From assembly GCF_014648175.1 (NCBI RefSeq), contig NZ_BMQP01000055.1, positions 1-50,354 of the forward strand: a stretch of DNA of 50,354 nucleotides, given 5' to 3'. The position numbers were made by a program, and so were the translations under genes. Each line of letters starts with the position of its first letter. Position 1 is the stretch's first letter. The notes beneath the pieces are model-generated. The model was not told the DNA's origin, searched no databases, and worked only from the letters and a program-made list of their open reading frames with translations. Below are positions 30,285-38,560 of the stretch, one piece after another. Origin of the DNA: Planobispora rosea (GTDB taxonomy: Bacteria > Actinomycetota > Actinomycetes > Streptosporangiales > Streptosporangiaceae).

Positions 30285-32159
30285 TCAGCGGATCGGCCGG
30301 TGCGTGTTCTCCTCGGCCGACGGCCCGTGCTCGGCGGCGGCGATCCACGGTCCCTCGATCGAGGGATCGAGGATGCCCTCCTCCAGGAAGTCGTAGCGTC
30401 CGTCCAGAAGGTACCGCGTCAGCCGTACGTCACGGGCGTCGGTGTTGGACCAGAGCCGGCGGAACAGCGCGTCGGCGCGCAGCCGCGCCTGCCGGCAGAA
30501 GACGTCCGCCAGTTCGGTGGGCTTGCACCCCAGGTCGGCCGCCTCCTCCTGGGCGCGCACGCACGTCGCGGTGATCGCGAACAGCTCGGCGCCGATGTCC
30601 ACGATCCTGCCGAGGAAGCCCTGCCGGTACTCGAGGCGTCCCTGCCAGCGCGACATCCCGTAGAAGGTGGAGCGGGCGAGCCTGCGGCTGGTGCGCTCCA
30701 CGTAGCGCAGGTGCCGGGCCAGCGGCCCGAACTCCGCGTAGGCCCCGGGCCGGTTGCCCGTGCCCGCGACCAGCGTGGGCAGCCAGCGGGCGTAGAAACC
30801 GCCGGCGCGGGCGGCGGCGCGGGCCTTGTCGCGGCCCGTCACCGACGGGTCGATGACGTCCCCGGCCGCCGACAGGTGCGCGTCCACCGCCTCGCGGGCG
30901 ATGAGCAGATGCATGATCTCGGTGGAGCCCTCGAAGATCCGGTTGATCCGGACGTCGCGGAGGAGCTGCTCGGCGGGGACCCCGCGCTCGCCCCGGGCGG
31001 CCAGCGACCCGGCCGTCTCGTAGCCGCGCCCGCCCCGGACCTGGACCAGCTCGTCGGCGACCCGCCAGGCCATCTCCGAGGCGTACAGCTTGGCCAGGGC
31101 GGCCTCGATCCTGATGTCGTTGCTCTCGTCGTCGGCCATCCGGCAGGTCAGGTCCATCACCGACTCCAGGGCGTAGGCCGTGGCGGCGATGAAGGCGACC
31201 TTTCGGGCCACCGCCTCGTGCTCGCCGATCCGGCGCCCCCACTGCACCCGCTCCACCGCCCACTCGCGAGCGATCTTCGCCGCCCACTTGGCGTTCCCGG
31301 CGCAGGAGGCGGGCAGCGACAGGCGCCCGGTGTTCAGCGTGGTCAGCGCGATCTTCAGACCCTGCCCCTCGCGGCCGATCAGGTTGGCGGCCGGGACCCG
31401 GACCCGGTGGAACCGCGTCACCCCGTTCTCGATGCCGCGCAGGCCCATGAACGCGTTGCGCCGCTCGACGGTGATCCCGGGGCTGTCCGCCTCGACCACG
31501 AACGCGGAGATGCCCGTGCCGGTCCGGGCCATCACCACCAGCAGGCCCGCCACGACCCCGTTGGTCGTCCAGAGCTTCACGCCGTCGAGCACGTAGTCGT
31601 CGCCGTCGCGCGTGGCCGTGGTCCCCAGCCGGGCGGGGTCGGAGCCGACGTCCGGCTCGGTCAGCAGGAAGGCCGAGATCTCCCCCTTCGCGCACCGCGG
31701 CAGGAAGGCGCGCTTCTGCTCCGGGGTGCCGAACAGCTTCAGCGGCTGCGGCACCCCGATCGACTGGTGCGCCGACAGCAGGGTGCCGACGGCCCCGCAG
31801 TACGATCCGGCGAGCATCAGGGCCCGGCCGTAGTAGAGGTGGCTGAGGCCCAGCCCGCCGTACTCCTCCTCGATGGTGATCCCGAACGCGCCCAGCGCCG
31901 CGAGCCCCTTGATCACCTCGTCCGGGATCCGCGCGGTCCGCTCGATCAGCGCCGGGTCCACCCGGGTGTCCAGGAACCGGCGCAGGGTGCGCAGGAACTC
32001 CTCTCCCCGCTTGGTCTCCTCGTCCGCCAGGGCCGGAGGGGGGTAGACCAGGTCGAGGCGGAAATCACCGAGAAAGAGCTGCTTGCCGAAGCTGGGTCGG
32101 ACCCATGCCTTCTCACGGGCCTGCTCGGCCACCTCGCGTGCCTTGGCGTACTCGGTCAT
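30285..32159 (-). CDS. Acyl-CoA dehydrogenase with C-terminal extension (VLCAD/ACAD9-like)
   Basis: 624 residues, about 240 longer than ordinary acyl-CoA dehydrogenases and like the membrane-associated very-long-chain group. Core motifs: FLLTEPDVGSDPARL, WTTNGVVAGLLVV, FMGLRGIENGVTRF, the flavin/substrate region WGRRIGEHEAVARK, VQVRGGRGYE and RINRIFEGSTEIMHLLIA, where the catalytic Glu of I-F-E-G is present. The last 190 residues form the extra helical domain. It oxidises long acyl-CoA at C2-C3. The ATG at 32159 follows GAGGAGG. It is 130 bp downstream of the methyltransferase gene on the same strand, so read-through is possible. Confidence 0.92.
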   Translation of the reverse strand: MTEYAKAREVAEQAREKAWVRPSFGKQLFLGDFRLDLVYPPPALADEETKRGEEFLRTLRRFLDTRVDPALIERTARIPDEVIKGLAALGAFGITIEEEYGGLGLSHLYYGRALMLAGSYCGAVGTLLSAHQSIGVPQPLKLFGTPEQKRAFLPRCAKGEISAFLLTEPDVGSDPARLGTTATRDGDDYVLDGVKLWTTNGVVAGLLVVMARTGTGISAFVVEADSPGITVERRNAFMGLRGIENGVTRFHRVRVPAANLIGREGQGLKIALTTLNTGRLSLPASCAGNAKWAAKIAREWAVERVQWGRRIGEHEAVARKVAFIAATAYALESVMDLTCRMADDESNDIRIEAALAKLYASEMAWRVADELVQVRGGRGYETAGSLAARGERGVPAEQLLRDVRINRIFEGSTEIMHLLIAREAVDAHLSAAGDVIDPSVTGRDKARAAARAGGFYARWLPTLVAGTGNRPGAYAEFGPLARHLRYVERTSRRLARSTFYGMSRWQGRLEYRQGFLGRIVDIGAELFAITATCVRAQEEAADLGCKPTELADVFCRQARLRADALFRRLWSNTDARDVRLTRYLLDGRYDFLEEGILDPSIEGPWIAAAEHGPSAEENTHRPIR

Positions 32160-32289
32160 CGTGACCTCCTCGGGCGCGGATGCAACCGACGTTACGCCCG
32201 GGTAGGCATCCCGAGAAGGGGCGGGTGGCCCGGAGCGCCACTCGCGCGCGTGTGCCCGCGCCGGGAACCGTTGGAGGACCGGGGGCGCG

Positions 32290-33021
32290 TCAGCGCGGGA
32301 CGCGGGCCACGCAGAAGACCGTCTGGCCGAAGGGCGGGCGGACGAAGCGCTCGATGAAGCGGGTGGCCGGCACGACCGTGCGGTCGTAGATCTTCACGAG
32401 ACGGGGGTCGGGGTAGCCGACGCCGCCCCGGCGGACCGCCGCCCACCAGGCGATGCCGCCCAGGAAGTTGATCGGCTTGAGCACGTCGATGTCGAGCCCG
32501 GCCTTGGAGACCGTGCTGCGCAGCGTGGCGGGGGTGTAGCGGGTCACGTGGCCGACCTTGCGGTCGAAGTCGCCGTAGAGCTGCATGTAGCCGGGGACCC
32601 AGATGACGATCCGGCCGCCGGGGAGGGTGACCGCGGCGAGCGAGCGCAGGGCCTCGACGTCCTCCTCGATGTGCTCCAGGACGTTCATCATGACGACGGT
32701 GTCGACCTTCTCCCCGATGGGGATCTCGGTCGGCAGGCCGAACTGCAGCACGTCGACGTCGTCGTGGTCGGCGAAGCGCTTGGTGAGCTGCTCCACGCAG
32801 TAGGGGTCGAAGTCGCTGACCACCAGCCGGTCCAGGCGGGGCAGGAACTGCTCGGCGAAGTGGCCCAGGCCGGAGCCGATCTCCAGCAGGGAGCGACCCA
32901 CGTGCGGGGCGACCATGTCGAACTCGTACTGCCGGTAGTTCTTGGCCTCGTCGCCACCGAGGTGGTTCTCCAGGGCCCCGTCGCCGGCCGCGGGTTGTAC
33001 TACGCGGTCATACCCAGACAT
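32290..33021 (-). CDS. Class I SAM-dependent methyltransferase
   Basis: 243 residues. Motif I LLEIGSGLGHFAEQFL (about 45-60), an acidic ribose contact in VVSDFDPYCVEQL, the motif II/III region VDTVVMMNVLEHIEEDVEALRS, and LPGGRIVIWVPGYMQLYGDFDR form the Methyltransf_11/23-type Rossmann domain. The C-terminal part (HVTRYTPATLRSTVSKAGL, INFLGGIAWW) resembles methyltransferases found next to polyisoprenol-sugar glycosyltransferases, so a lipid- or glycan-linked substrate is possible but unproven. It has its own promoter region at 33022-33120, divergent from the STAND gene. Confidence 0.85.
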   Translation of the reverse strand: MSGYDRVVQPAAGDGALENHLGGDEAKNYRQYEFDMVAPHVGRSLLEIGSGLGHFAEQFLPRLDRLVVSDFDPYCVEQLTKRFADHDDVDVLQFGLPTEIPIGEKVDTVVMMNVLEHIEEDVEALRSLAAVTLPGGRIVIWVPGYMQLYGDFDRKVGHVTRYTPATLRSTVSKAGLDIDVLKPINFLGGIAWWAAVRRGGVGYPDPRLVKIYDRTVVPATRFIERFVRPPFGQTVFCVARVPR

Positions 33022-33173
33022 GCGTTTCCGTCCAGCTCGCAGAAAACCGTGGCGCGGCGGCCACGGTCAGGGACAGGCAGAGTCTAGTGCGCCTTCCTTC
33101 GGCGCGGTTCATCGAACTCGGCTCTGATCATGAAGGTCCGGCGAGGGGTCCACAAGATCCAACTTATCATATT

Positions 33174-33203
33174 TTGTCATCGTTTAGGGTGAATCGGTTT
33201 ATA
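33174..33203 (+). promoter_or_regulatory. Putative promoter in an AT-rich region upstream of STAND gene 1
   Basis: TTGTCA (33174-33179), 18 bp, TTTATA (33198-33203), inside an AT-rich stretch (about 33155-33240) that stands out from the surrounding GC-rich DNA. The 33022-33369 gap otherwise holds a long untranslated leader and no visible gene. Confidence 0.45.
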
Positions 33204-33369
33204 AATGCGGGTGACTCATATTTTTAAAGAAGGCTGAGAAGAACTCCAGCCCTATTGCGGGATGAGATTTACCACCGAGAAGAAGAAATCCCTACCCGGT
33301 GTCCCCCGGCGCCCCCAGGCGTGACTCTGGCCAGGTTTCATGGCTCTCACGTGGAAGGAGCGCGAACGG

Positions 33370-35463
33370 ATGCCGAATCCATGGTGGCGGGGGAACCTCC
33401 CTACGGAGACGTGCAGCTTCATCGGCCGCGAGGCCGAGGTCGGAAAGCTGTCAAAACTGCTGGCCGAGACATCTCTGGTCACGATCGTCGGCGCCGAAGG
33501 CGTCGGAAAGTCGCGGATCGCCGTGAAAGTCGCGGAGGAATGCCGTGACTCCTATCTGGACGGCGCCTGGCTGGTCGAGCTGTCCGGCGAGCGCAACGGC
33601 GACCTGCTGCCGCACACGGTCGCAGCCGTCCTGGGACTCCGCGAGGAGTCGACCAGGCCCCAGCGGGAGGTGCTCCTGGACTTCCTCGCGGGCAAGAAGA
33701 TCCTCCTGCTGCTCGACACCTGCGAGCACCTCCTGCCCGCCTGCCGAGAGCTGGTGGCCGCGGTCCTCGCCCGGGCGCCCGGCGTGCGGATCGTCACGAC
33801 CTCCCGGCAGCCCCTCAACCTGCCCGGCGAGGCGATCCTGCCCCTCGAACCCTTCCCGGTCCCGAACCCCGCCGAGCCGGCCGGACCCGCTGAGCCCGCT
33901 GAGCCCGCCGGGCCGGAGGAGAACGACGCGCTCCGCCTCTTCCTCGACCGTGCCGCGGCCACGGCGCCCGGTCTGGCCGGGGACGAGACCGGCCTGCGGG
34001 CCGCCGTCCGGATCTGCCGCCGGCTCGGCGGCATCCCCCTCGCCATCGAGCTGGCGGCCGGACGGCTGAAGACCATGCCCCCGGACCTGCTCGCCGAGCG
34101 CCTGGACGGCCGGTTCGCCGCGCTCTCCGCCAACCGCGCCCTCGTCTCCCACCACCAGACGCTGCGCACGGCCGTCGGCTGGACCCACGACCTGTGCAGC
34201 CGCGAGGAGCGCCTGCTCTGGTCGCGCCTGTCGGTCTTCGCCGGCCCCTTCGACGCCGAGGCCGCCGTCTGGGTCTGCGGCGACGAGCACCTGCCGGACG
34301 TGCCGGCCGTACTGGCCGATCTCGTGGAGAGCTCGTTGCTCATCCGGGTCCCCGGCGGATACCGGCAACTCGACACCGTCAGGGAGTACGGCAGGGAGGG
34401 GCTGGCCCGGCTCGGCGAGGAGGAGCGGCTCGCCCTGCGGCACCGCCACTACTACCTCAACCTGGCCCGCCGGGCCGACGAGAACTGGTACGGCCCCGAC
34501 CAGGAGGAATGGGCCAAGAGACTCAACTTCTCCATCACCAACCTCCGGCTGGCCCTCGACTCGGGGTCACCGTCCAGCTCCATGTCCATCGAGCTCGCCG
34601 GGACGCTCTGGATCCTCTGGTTCTGCCTCGGCCGCATGCAGGAGGGCCGCTACTACATGAAGCGGGCGATCGAGGCGGCGCCCATCACCGACCCCAGCCT
34701 GCCCAAGCTCCTGTGGGCCGACGGCTGCGTGGCCATGGCCCAGGGGGACCTGGAGTCCGGCCGCCACCGGGCCGAGGCGGCGCTCGCCGCCGCACTCGAC
34801 TGGGGTGACTACGCGGCCGCGGGGCACGCCCAGCTCCGGCTGGCCACCCGTTCCCTGTGCGTCGGCGCCCTGGACGAGGTCGAACCCAGCATCCAGCGGG
34901 TGCGCGAGCATTTCCGGAAGGCGAAGATCATGACCGTCGGCGAGCCGCTCGCCCTGGTGACCGTGGCCATGGCGGCCACCTGGCAGGGGAATTTCGACAA
35001 GGCCATCACCGTGCTGGAGGAGACCCAGCGCCTGTGCGACGGCCGTGGCGAACGCTGGGCCCGGGCCTACGGCGACTACGTGCTCTCCATCGCCCAGCTC
35101 GGCCTCGGGCGGGTGGAGGAGGCCGAACGCGCCGCCCGGCAGTCGCTCGACGCCAAGTGGCGGCTCCGGGACACCACCGGAGTGGCGCTCGCCCTCGACC
35201 AGCTCGCGATCATCGCCGCGGTCCGGGGCGACGGGCACCGTACGGCACGGCTCCAGGGTTCGGGCATGCGGCTGTGGACGACGTTCGGGCTCAAGGGGTT
35301 CGGCTCGGAGAGCATGTCGGAGCCGAGGACCGTGGCCGAGCGCACCGCACGCCAGCTGATCGGCGACGAGAGCTACGACGCCGCCTTCGCCGAGGGCCAC
35401 GACGACGATCCCGACGCCGCGGTGGCCTACGCCCTCGGCTATTTCCCGGACTCCGAGTCCTGA
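33370..35463 (+). CDS. STAND NTPase with TPR-like sensor (copy 1)
   Basis: 697 residues from ATG 33370 (AAGGAG 11 bases upstream; ATG 33340 is an alternative). NB-ARC-type ATPase: an FIGRE lead-in, Walker A GAEGVGKSR (41-49), Walker B KILLLLDTCEHL, sensor VRIVTTSRQPL, the GIPLAIELAA motif, then a winged-helix region ending WSRLSVFAGPFDAEAAVWVC and about 300 residues of TPR-like helices. It resembles the C-terminal part of AfsR/LuxR-type regulators but lacks both the N-terminal SARP domain and a C-terminal HTH, so no DNA-binding output is visible. A Pro/Ala/Glu repeat (PAEPAGPAEPAEPAGPEE) interrupts the ATPase domain. A paralogue starts at 38561. Confidence 0.88.
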   Translation: MPNPWWRGNLPTETCSFIGREAEVGKLSKLLAETSLVTIVGAEGVGKSRIAVKVAEECRDSYLDGAWLVELSGERNGDLLPHTVAAVLGLREESTRPQREVLLDFLAGKKILLLLDTCEHLLPACRELVAAVLARAPGVRIVTTSRQPLNLPGEAILPLEPFPVPNPAEPAGPAEPAEPAGPEENDALRLFLDRAAATAPGLAGDETGLRAAVRICRRLGGIPLAIELAAGRLKTMPPDLLAERLDGRFAALSANRALVSHHQTLRTAVGWTHDLCSREERLLWSRLSVFAGPFDAEAAVWVCGDEHLPDVPAVLADLVESSLLIRVPGGYRQLDTVREYGREGLARLGEEERLALRHRHYYLNLARRADENWYGPDQEEWAKRLNFSITNLRLALDSGSPSSSMSIELAGTLWILWFCLGRMQEGRYYMKRAIEAAPITDPSLPKLLWADGCVAMAQGDLESGRHRAEAALAAALDWGDYAAAGHAQLRLATRSLCVGALDEVEPSIQRVREHFRKAKIMTVGEPLALVTVAMAATWQGNFDKAITVLEETQRLCDGRGERWARAYGDYVLSIAQLGLGRVEEAERAARQSLDAKWRLRDTTGVALALDQLAIIAAVRGDGHRTARLQGSGMRLWTTFGLKGFGSESMSEPRTVAERTARQLIGDESYDAAFAEGHDDDPDAAVAYALGYFPDSES

Positions 35464-35475
35464 CCCTCCGGGTGC

Positions 35476-35515
35476 CGCGGGGCCTTTCCCGTCTCCGCGG
35501 GGCTTTTCCCGTCTC
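35476..35515. repeat. 20-bp tandem duplication after STAND gene 1
   Basis: Copies 35476-35495 and 35496-35515 differ at one base, starting 13 bp past the stop codon. Confidence 0.9.
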
Positions 35516-35645
35516 CCGCGGTCACCCGGACGGCGCCGCGGCCCCGACCATGATCCGGGACTTCCGCTGAGGGGGCCTCATGCGATGGAATCTGTCAGAA
35601 CATCCGGTGGTGCACCCTGTTCGGGACGGCTGAAGGAGCCCCGAG

Positions 35646-36200
35646 ACGGACGACGACGAGGCGATCGCCCGGTCCCTGGCCGGTGACCTGTCCGCCTACG
35701 AGGTACTGGTCACCCGCTACAGCGCGCTCGCGCACCGCACCGCTGCGATGCTCGGCGCCGGGGACGAGGCCGAGGACGTGGTCCAGGAGGCGTTCGTCAA
35801 GGCCTACCGCCACCTGGCCACCTTCCGCCGTGACGCGCCCTTCCGCCCGTGGCTGCTGCGGATCGTCGCCAACGAGACCCACAACCTGACCCGCTCCCGG
35901 GGCCGCCGCGCCGAGCTCACCGTCAAGCTCACCGGGTTCGGCCGCCCGGGAGCCGAGGACCCCGCGGACCCGGTGAACCCCGAGGGCGCCGTGGTCGCCA
36001 CCGACCGTCGTGCCCGGCTGCTCGCGGCGGTGCGTACGCTTCCCGAGCGGGAACGTCATGCCGTCGTCTGCCGGTATTTCCTGCAACTGTCGGAGGCCGA
36101 GACCGCCCAGGTGCTCGACCTGCCCGTCGGAACCGTCAAGTCGCGGACCTCCCGCGGCCTGGCCCGGCTGCGTGAGGAGGTGGACCGTGACCTCGCCTGA
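35646..36200 (+). CDS. ECF-type RNA polymerase sigma factor, apparent ACG start
   Basis: 184 residues if it starts at ACG 35646. Region 2 is intact only with the upstream part: DDDEAIARSLAGDLSAYEVL, then AEDVVQEAFVKAYRHLATF and PFRPWLLRIVANETHN. Region 4 is LPERERHAVVCRYFLQLSEAETAQVLDLPVGTVKSRTSRGLARL. No ATG, GTG or TTG occurs in frame between the stop TGA at 35631 and ATG 35748, which would delete half of region 2. AAGGAG (35633-35638) lies seven bases before ACG. Upstream, GAACA-N15-TGTTC (35598-35622) is an inverted repeat. The gene overlaps the next by 14 bp, the usual sigma/anti-sigma coupling. Confidence 0.85.
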   Translation, partial: TDDDEAIARSLAGDLSAYEVLVTRYSALAHRTAAMLGAGDEAEDVVQEAFVKAYRHLATFRRDAPFRPWLLRIVANETHNLTRSRGRRAELTVKLTGFGRPGAEDPADPVNPEGAVVATDRRARLLAAVRTLPERERHAVVCRYFLQLSEAETAQVLDLPVGTVKSRTSRGLARLREEVDRDLA

Positions 36201-37116
36201 CGAACCCGACGACATCGACGGCATCGACGACACCGACGGCATCGATGACATCGAGGTCATGCTCCTCGCGCTGGGCGACTCCCTCGACATCCCCGCCCCG
36301 CCCCCCGCCGAGACGGCCCGCGCCGTACGGGCCCGCCTCGAAGCCCTCCCCGAGGACGCCCCCGCCCCCTCCGCCCCGGAGCCGTCACCTGCGGATCGGT
36401 CCCTTCCGGCGCCTTCCGCCCCGGAGCCGTCGCCGCCCGCGGATCCGTCTCGTCCCGCGCCGCGCCCTCGCCGCGGGTGGCGCCTTCTCCCAGCGCCGGT
36501 ACGGCGGGCAGAGCGTACGGCGGGGCCCGGCGCCCGTGTACGGCTGCGGCGTGTCGTGATCTCGGTGGTCGCCGTCCTCGTCGCCCTGTTCTTCGGGGCC
36601 ACCCCCGTCGGACGGGCCGCCGTGGTCGAGATCCTCAGGTTCGCGGGGATCGAGCTGCGGACCGGCGATCCCGGGCCGCTGCCGTCCGGGAGCCCGAGCC
36701 CGCTGCCCAGGGAGGGCGTGACCACCCTGGAGGAGGCCCGCCGGCAGGTCGTGTTCCCGATCGTCGTCCCCGCGGAGCTCGGGGAGCCGGACGAGGTCAG
36801 GATCAGCGACCGCGGCAGGGTGGTCTCGATGGTGTGGCCCGGCGTCAGGCTGGACCAGTTCGACGGCATGCTCGAGGTCGTCTTCCGCAAGGAACTGGGC
36901 CCGCCCTGGCCCGAGGAGACGACCGTGGACGGCTCGCGGGCGTCGTGGATCCCGGCCAAGCACGGGCTGTCCTACCTGCCCCGGGGAGGCGGGCCGCCGG
37001 TCGCGACCCGGCTTTCCGGCCCCACCCTCATCTGGCAGCGCGGCGGGGTGGGCCTCCGCCTGGAGGGCGTCCCCGACCGGGAACGAGCGCGCGAGATCGC
37101 CCAGTCGGTCCAGTGA
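36187..37116 (+). CDS. Membrane anti-sigma-like protein (DUF4367-like C-terminus)
   Basis: 309 residues from GTG 36187, which lies inside the sigma gene and is preceded by GAGGAGG. An acidic N-terminus (many Asp-Ile-Asp-Gly) leads to a helical segment (about 20-55), a Pro/Ser/Ala-rich linker, a basic stretch, one membrane helix (VVISVVAVLVALFFGATPVG, about 124-143) and an extracytoplasmic domain. The C-terminal TLIWQRGGVGLRLEGV with ERAREIAQSV resembles DUF4367, found in anti-sigma and sporulation-associated sensors. No ZAS zinc motif is present. It likely holds the co-encoded sigma factor at the membrane until a surface signal arrives. Confidence 0.78.
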   Translation: MTSPDEPDDIDGIDDTDGIDDIEVMLLALGDSLDIPAPPPAETARAVRARLEALPEDAPAPSAPEPSPADRSLPAPSAPEPSPPADPSRPAPRPRRGWRLLPAPVRRAERTAGPGARVRLRRVVISVVAVLVALFFGATPVGRAAVVEILRFAGIELRTGDPGPLPSGSPSPLPREGVTTLEEARRQVVFPIVVPAELGEPDEVRISDRGRVVSMVWPGVRLDQFDGMLEVVFRKELGPPWPEETTVDGSRASWIPAKHGLSYLPRGGGPPVATRLSGPTLIWQRGGVGLRLEGVPDRERAREIAQSVQ

Positions 37117-37206
37117 CTCACCCCGACCGACCCTCCTCGACCCGCCCCTTTCCGGACCCGCCCTCCCTCAGGCCGCCCCTTGAGCCCGCCTCCTTGAGCC
37201 CGGCCC

Positions 37207-37248
37207 CCTGAACGCGGGTCCCTGAACGCGGGTCCCTGAACGCGGGCC
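37207..37248. repeat. 14-bp tandem repeat, 3 copies
   Basis: CCTGAACGCGGGTC three times (37207-37220, 37221-37234, 37235-37248, the last with one change), in the 142-bp gap between the convergent anti-sigma-like and adenosine deaminase genes, 10 bp from the latter's stop. Confidence 0.92.
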
Positions 37249-37258
37249 CGGAAACCGG

Positions 37259-38293
37259 TCAGGCTGCCGGGCCGTCCGCCGCGAGCCAGTCGTCGATCCC
37301 CTTCAGCATGTCCTTGCGGACCGTCTCCGGAGCCGCCGACCCCCGGACCGACTGCCGCGCCAGCTCGGCCACCTCCGCGTCGCCGAAGCCGTACACCCGC
37401 CTGGCCAGCTCGTACTGGGCCAGCAGCCGGGAGCCGAACAGCAGCGGGTCGTCGGCACCGAGCGCGATCGGCACCCCCGCCTCGAACAGCCGCCGCAGCG
37501 GCACGTCCTCGGGGCGTTCGGCCACCCCCAGTCCGACGTTCGACATCGGGCAGACCTCGCAGGTGATCCGCCGCTCCGCGAGCAGCTCCATCAGCCGGGG
37601 CGACTCCGCCGCCCGCACCCCGTGTCCCACCCGGTCGGCCCCGAGGTCCTCCACGCACTCCGCCACGCTGTGCGCGCCCAGCAGTTCCCCGCCGTGCGGC
37701 ACGGCCAGCAGCCCCGCTCCCCGGGCGATCCGGAACGCCCGGTCGAAGTCGCGGGCCCGGCCGCGGCGCTCGTCGTTGGAGAGCCCGAACCCGACCACGC
37801 CCCGGTCCATGTACTGCACCGCGAGGCGGGCGAGCGTCCTGGCGTCCAGCGGATGGCGGGTCCGGTTGGCCGCCACCACGACCGCGATGCCGATCCCCGC
37901 GTGCTCGGCGGCCCGGTTCACCGCGTCCAGCACCAGCTCCAGCGTGGCCGTCAGCCCGCCGAACCGCTGGGCGTACCCGGACGGGTCCACCTGGATCTCC
38001 AGCCACCTCGACCCCTCGGCCGCCTCGTCCTCGGCGGTCTCCCGCGTCAGCCGGTAGATGTCCTCCGGCCGGCGCAGCACCGAGCGCGCGATGTCGTACA
38101 GCCGCTGGAACCGGAACCAGCCCCGCTCGTCGGTCGCCCGGAGCCGGGGCGGCCAGTCCTGCTCCAGGGCGTCCGGCAGGTGCAGGCCCTGCTGCCGAGC
38201 CAGCTCCACCAGGGTGGAGTGCCGCATGGAGCCGGTGAAGTGCAGGTGCAGGTGGGCCTTGGGAAGGTCGCTGAGGGGACGTGGCATTTCCAT
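37259..38293 (-). CDS. add: Adenosine deaminase
   Basis: 344 residues. Zinc-dependent amidohydrolase converting adenosine to inosine in purine salvage. Metal and catalytic motifs: KAHLHLHFTGSM (HxH metal site; most homologues have KxELHxHLxG), VPHGGE, RVGHGVRA, CPMSNVGLG and GADDPLLF. The order and spacing are canonical. It sits on the opposite strand between the anti-sigma-like gene and the second STAND gene. A paralogue with slightly different specificity, such as an adenine or modified-nucleoside deaminase, cannot be excluded, because family members are hard to separate by motif. Confidence 0.9.
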   Translation of the reverse strand: MEMPRPLSDLPKAHLHLHFTGSMRHSTLVELARQQGLHLPDALEQDWPPRLRATDERGWFRFQRLYDIARSVLRRPEDIYRLTRETAEDEAAEGSRWLEIQVDPSGYAQRFGGLTATLELVLDAVNRAAEHAGIGIAVVVAANRTRHPLDARTLARLAVQYMDRGVVGFGLSNDERRGRARDFDRAFRIARGAGLLAVPHGGELLGAHSVAECVEDLGADRVGHGVRAAESPRLMELLAERRITCEVCPMSNVGLGVAERPEDVPLRRLFEAGVPIALGADDPLLFGSRLLAQYELARRVYGFGDAEVAELARQSVRGSAAPETVRKDMLKGIDDWLAADGPAA

Positions 38294-38560
38294 ATGCTGC
38301 CGTACCTCCCCCGTCCCAGGTCCCCGACTCCCCGCAGACCGTCCGGTGATTTCCGTCTCGGGCGGCTCGGCCCTGCGGGTCGGGGCGAGAGGACGGAAGC
38401 GCCGGAAAGCCGTGAAAACCAGGAAGGCCGGAAAACGTCGTCAGCCTCGCGGAGCCCGCAAAGCCTGAAAAGACGGGGAAATTCGTCGACGGGGTTTCGG
38501 GTGTACGGGCATTCGTGCGACGGTGAGAACACGAACAGTCGGTACGACGCCGGGGCTGCT

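Noticed and set aside
30300..32357. 685-codon frame antisense to the long acyl-CoA dehydrogenase
   Set aside because: The minus strand carries all dehydrogenase motifs; the plus frame is low complexity and runs past both gene ends.
35584..35686. 33-codon ORF over the sigma factor start
   Set aside because: No ribosome site and no conserved feature. A frameshift fusion into the sigma gene is possible but less simple than ACG initiation.
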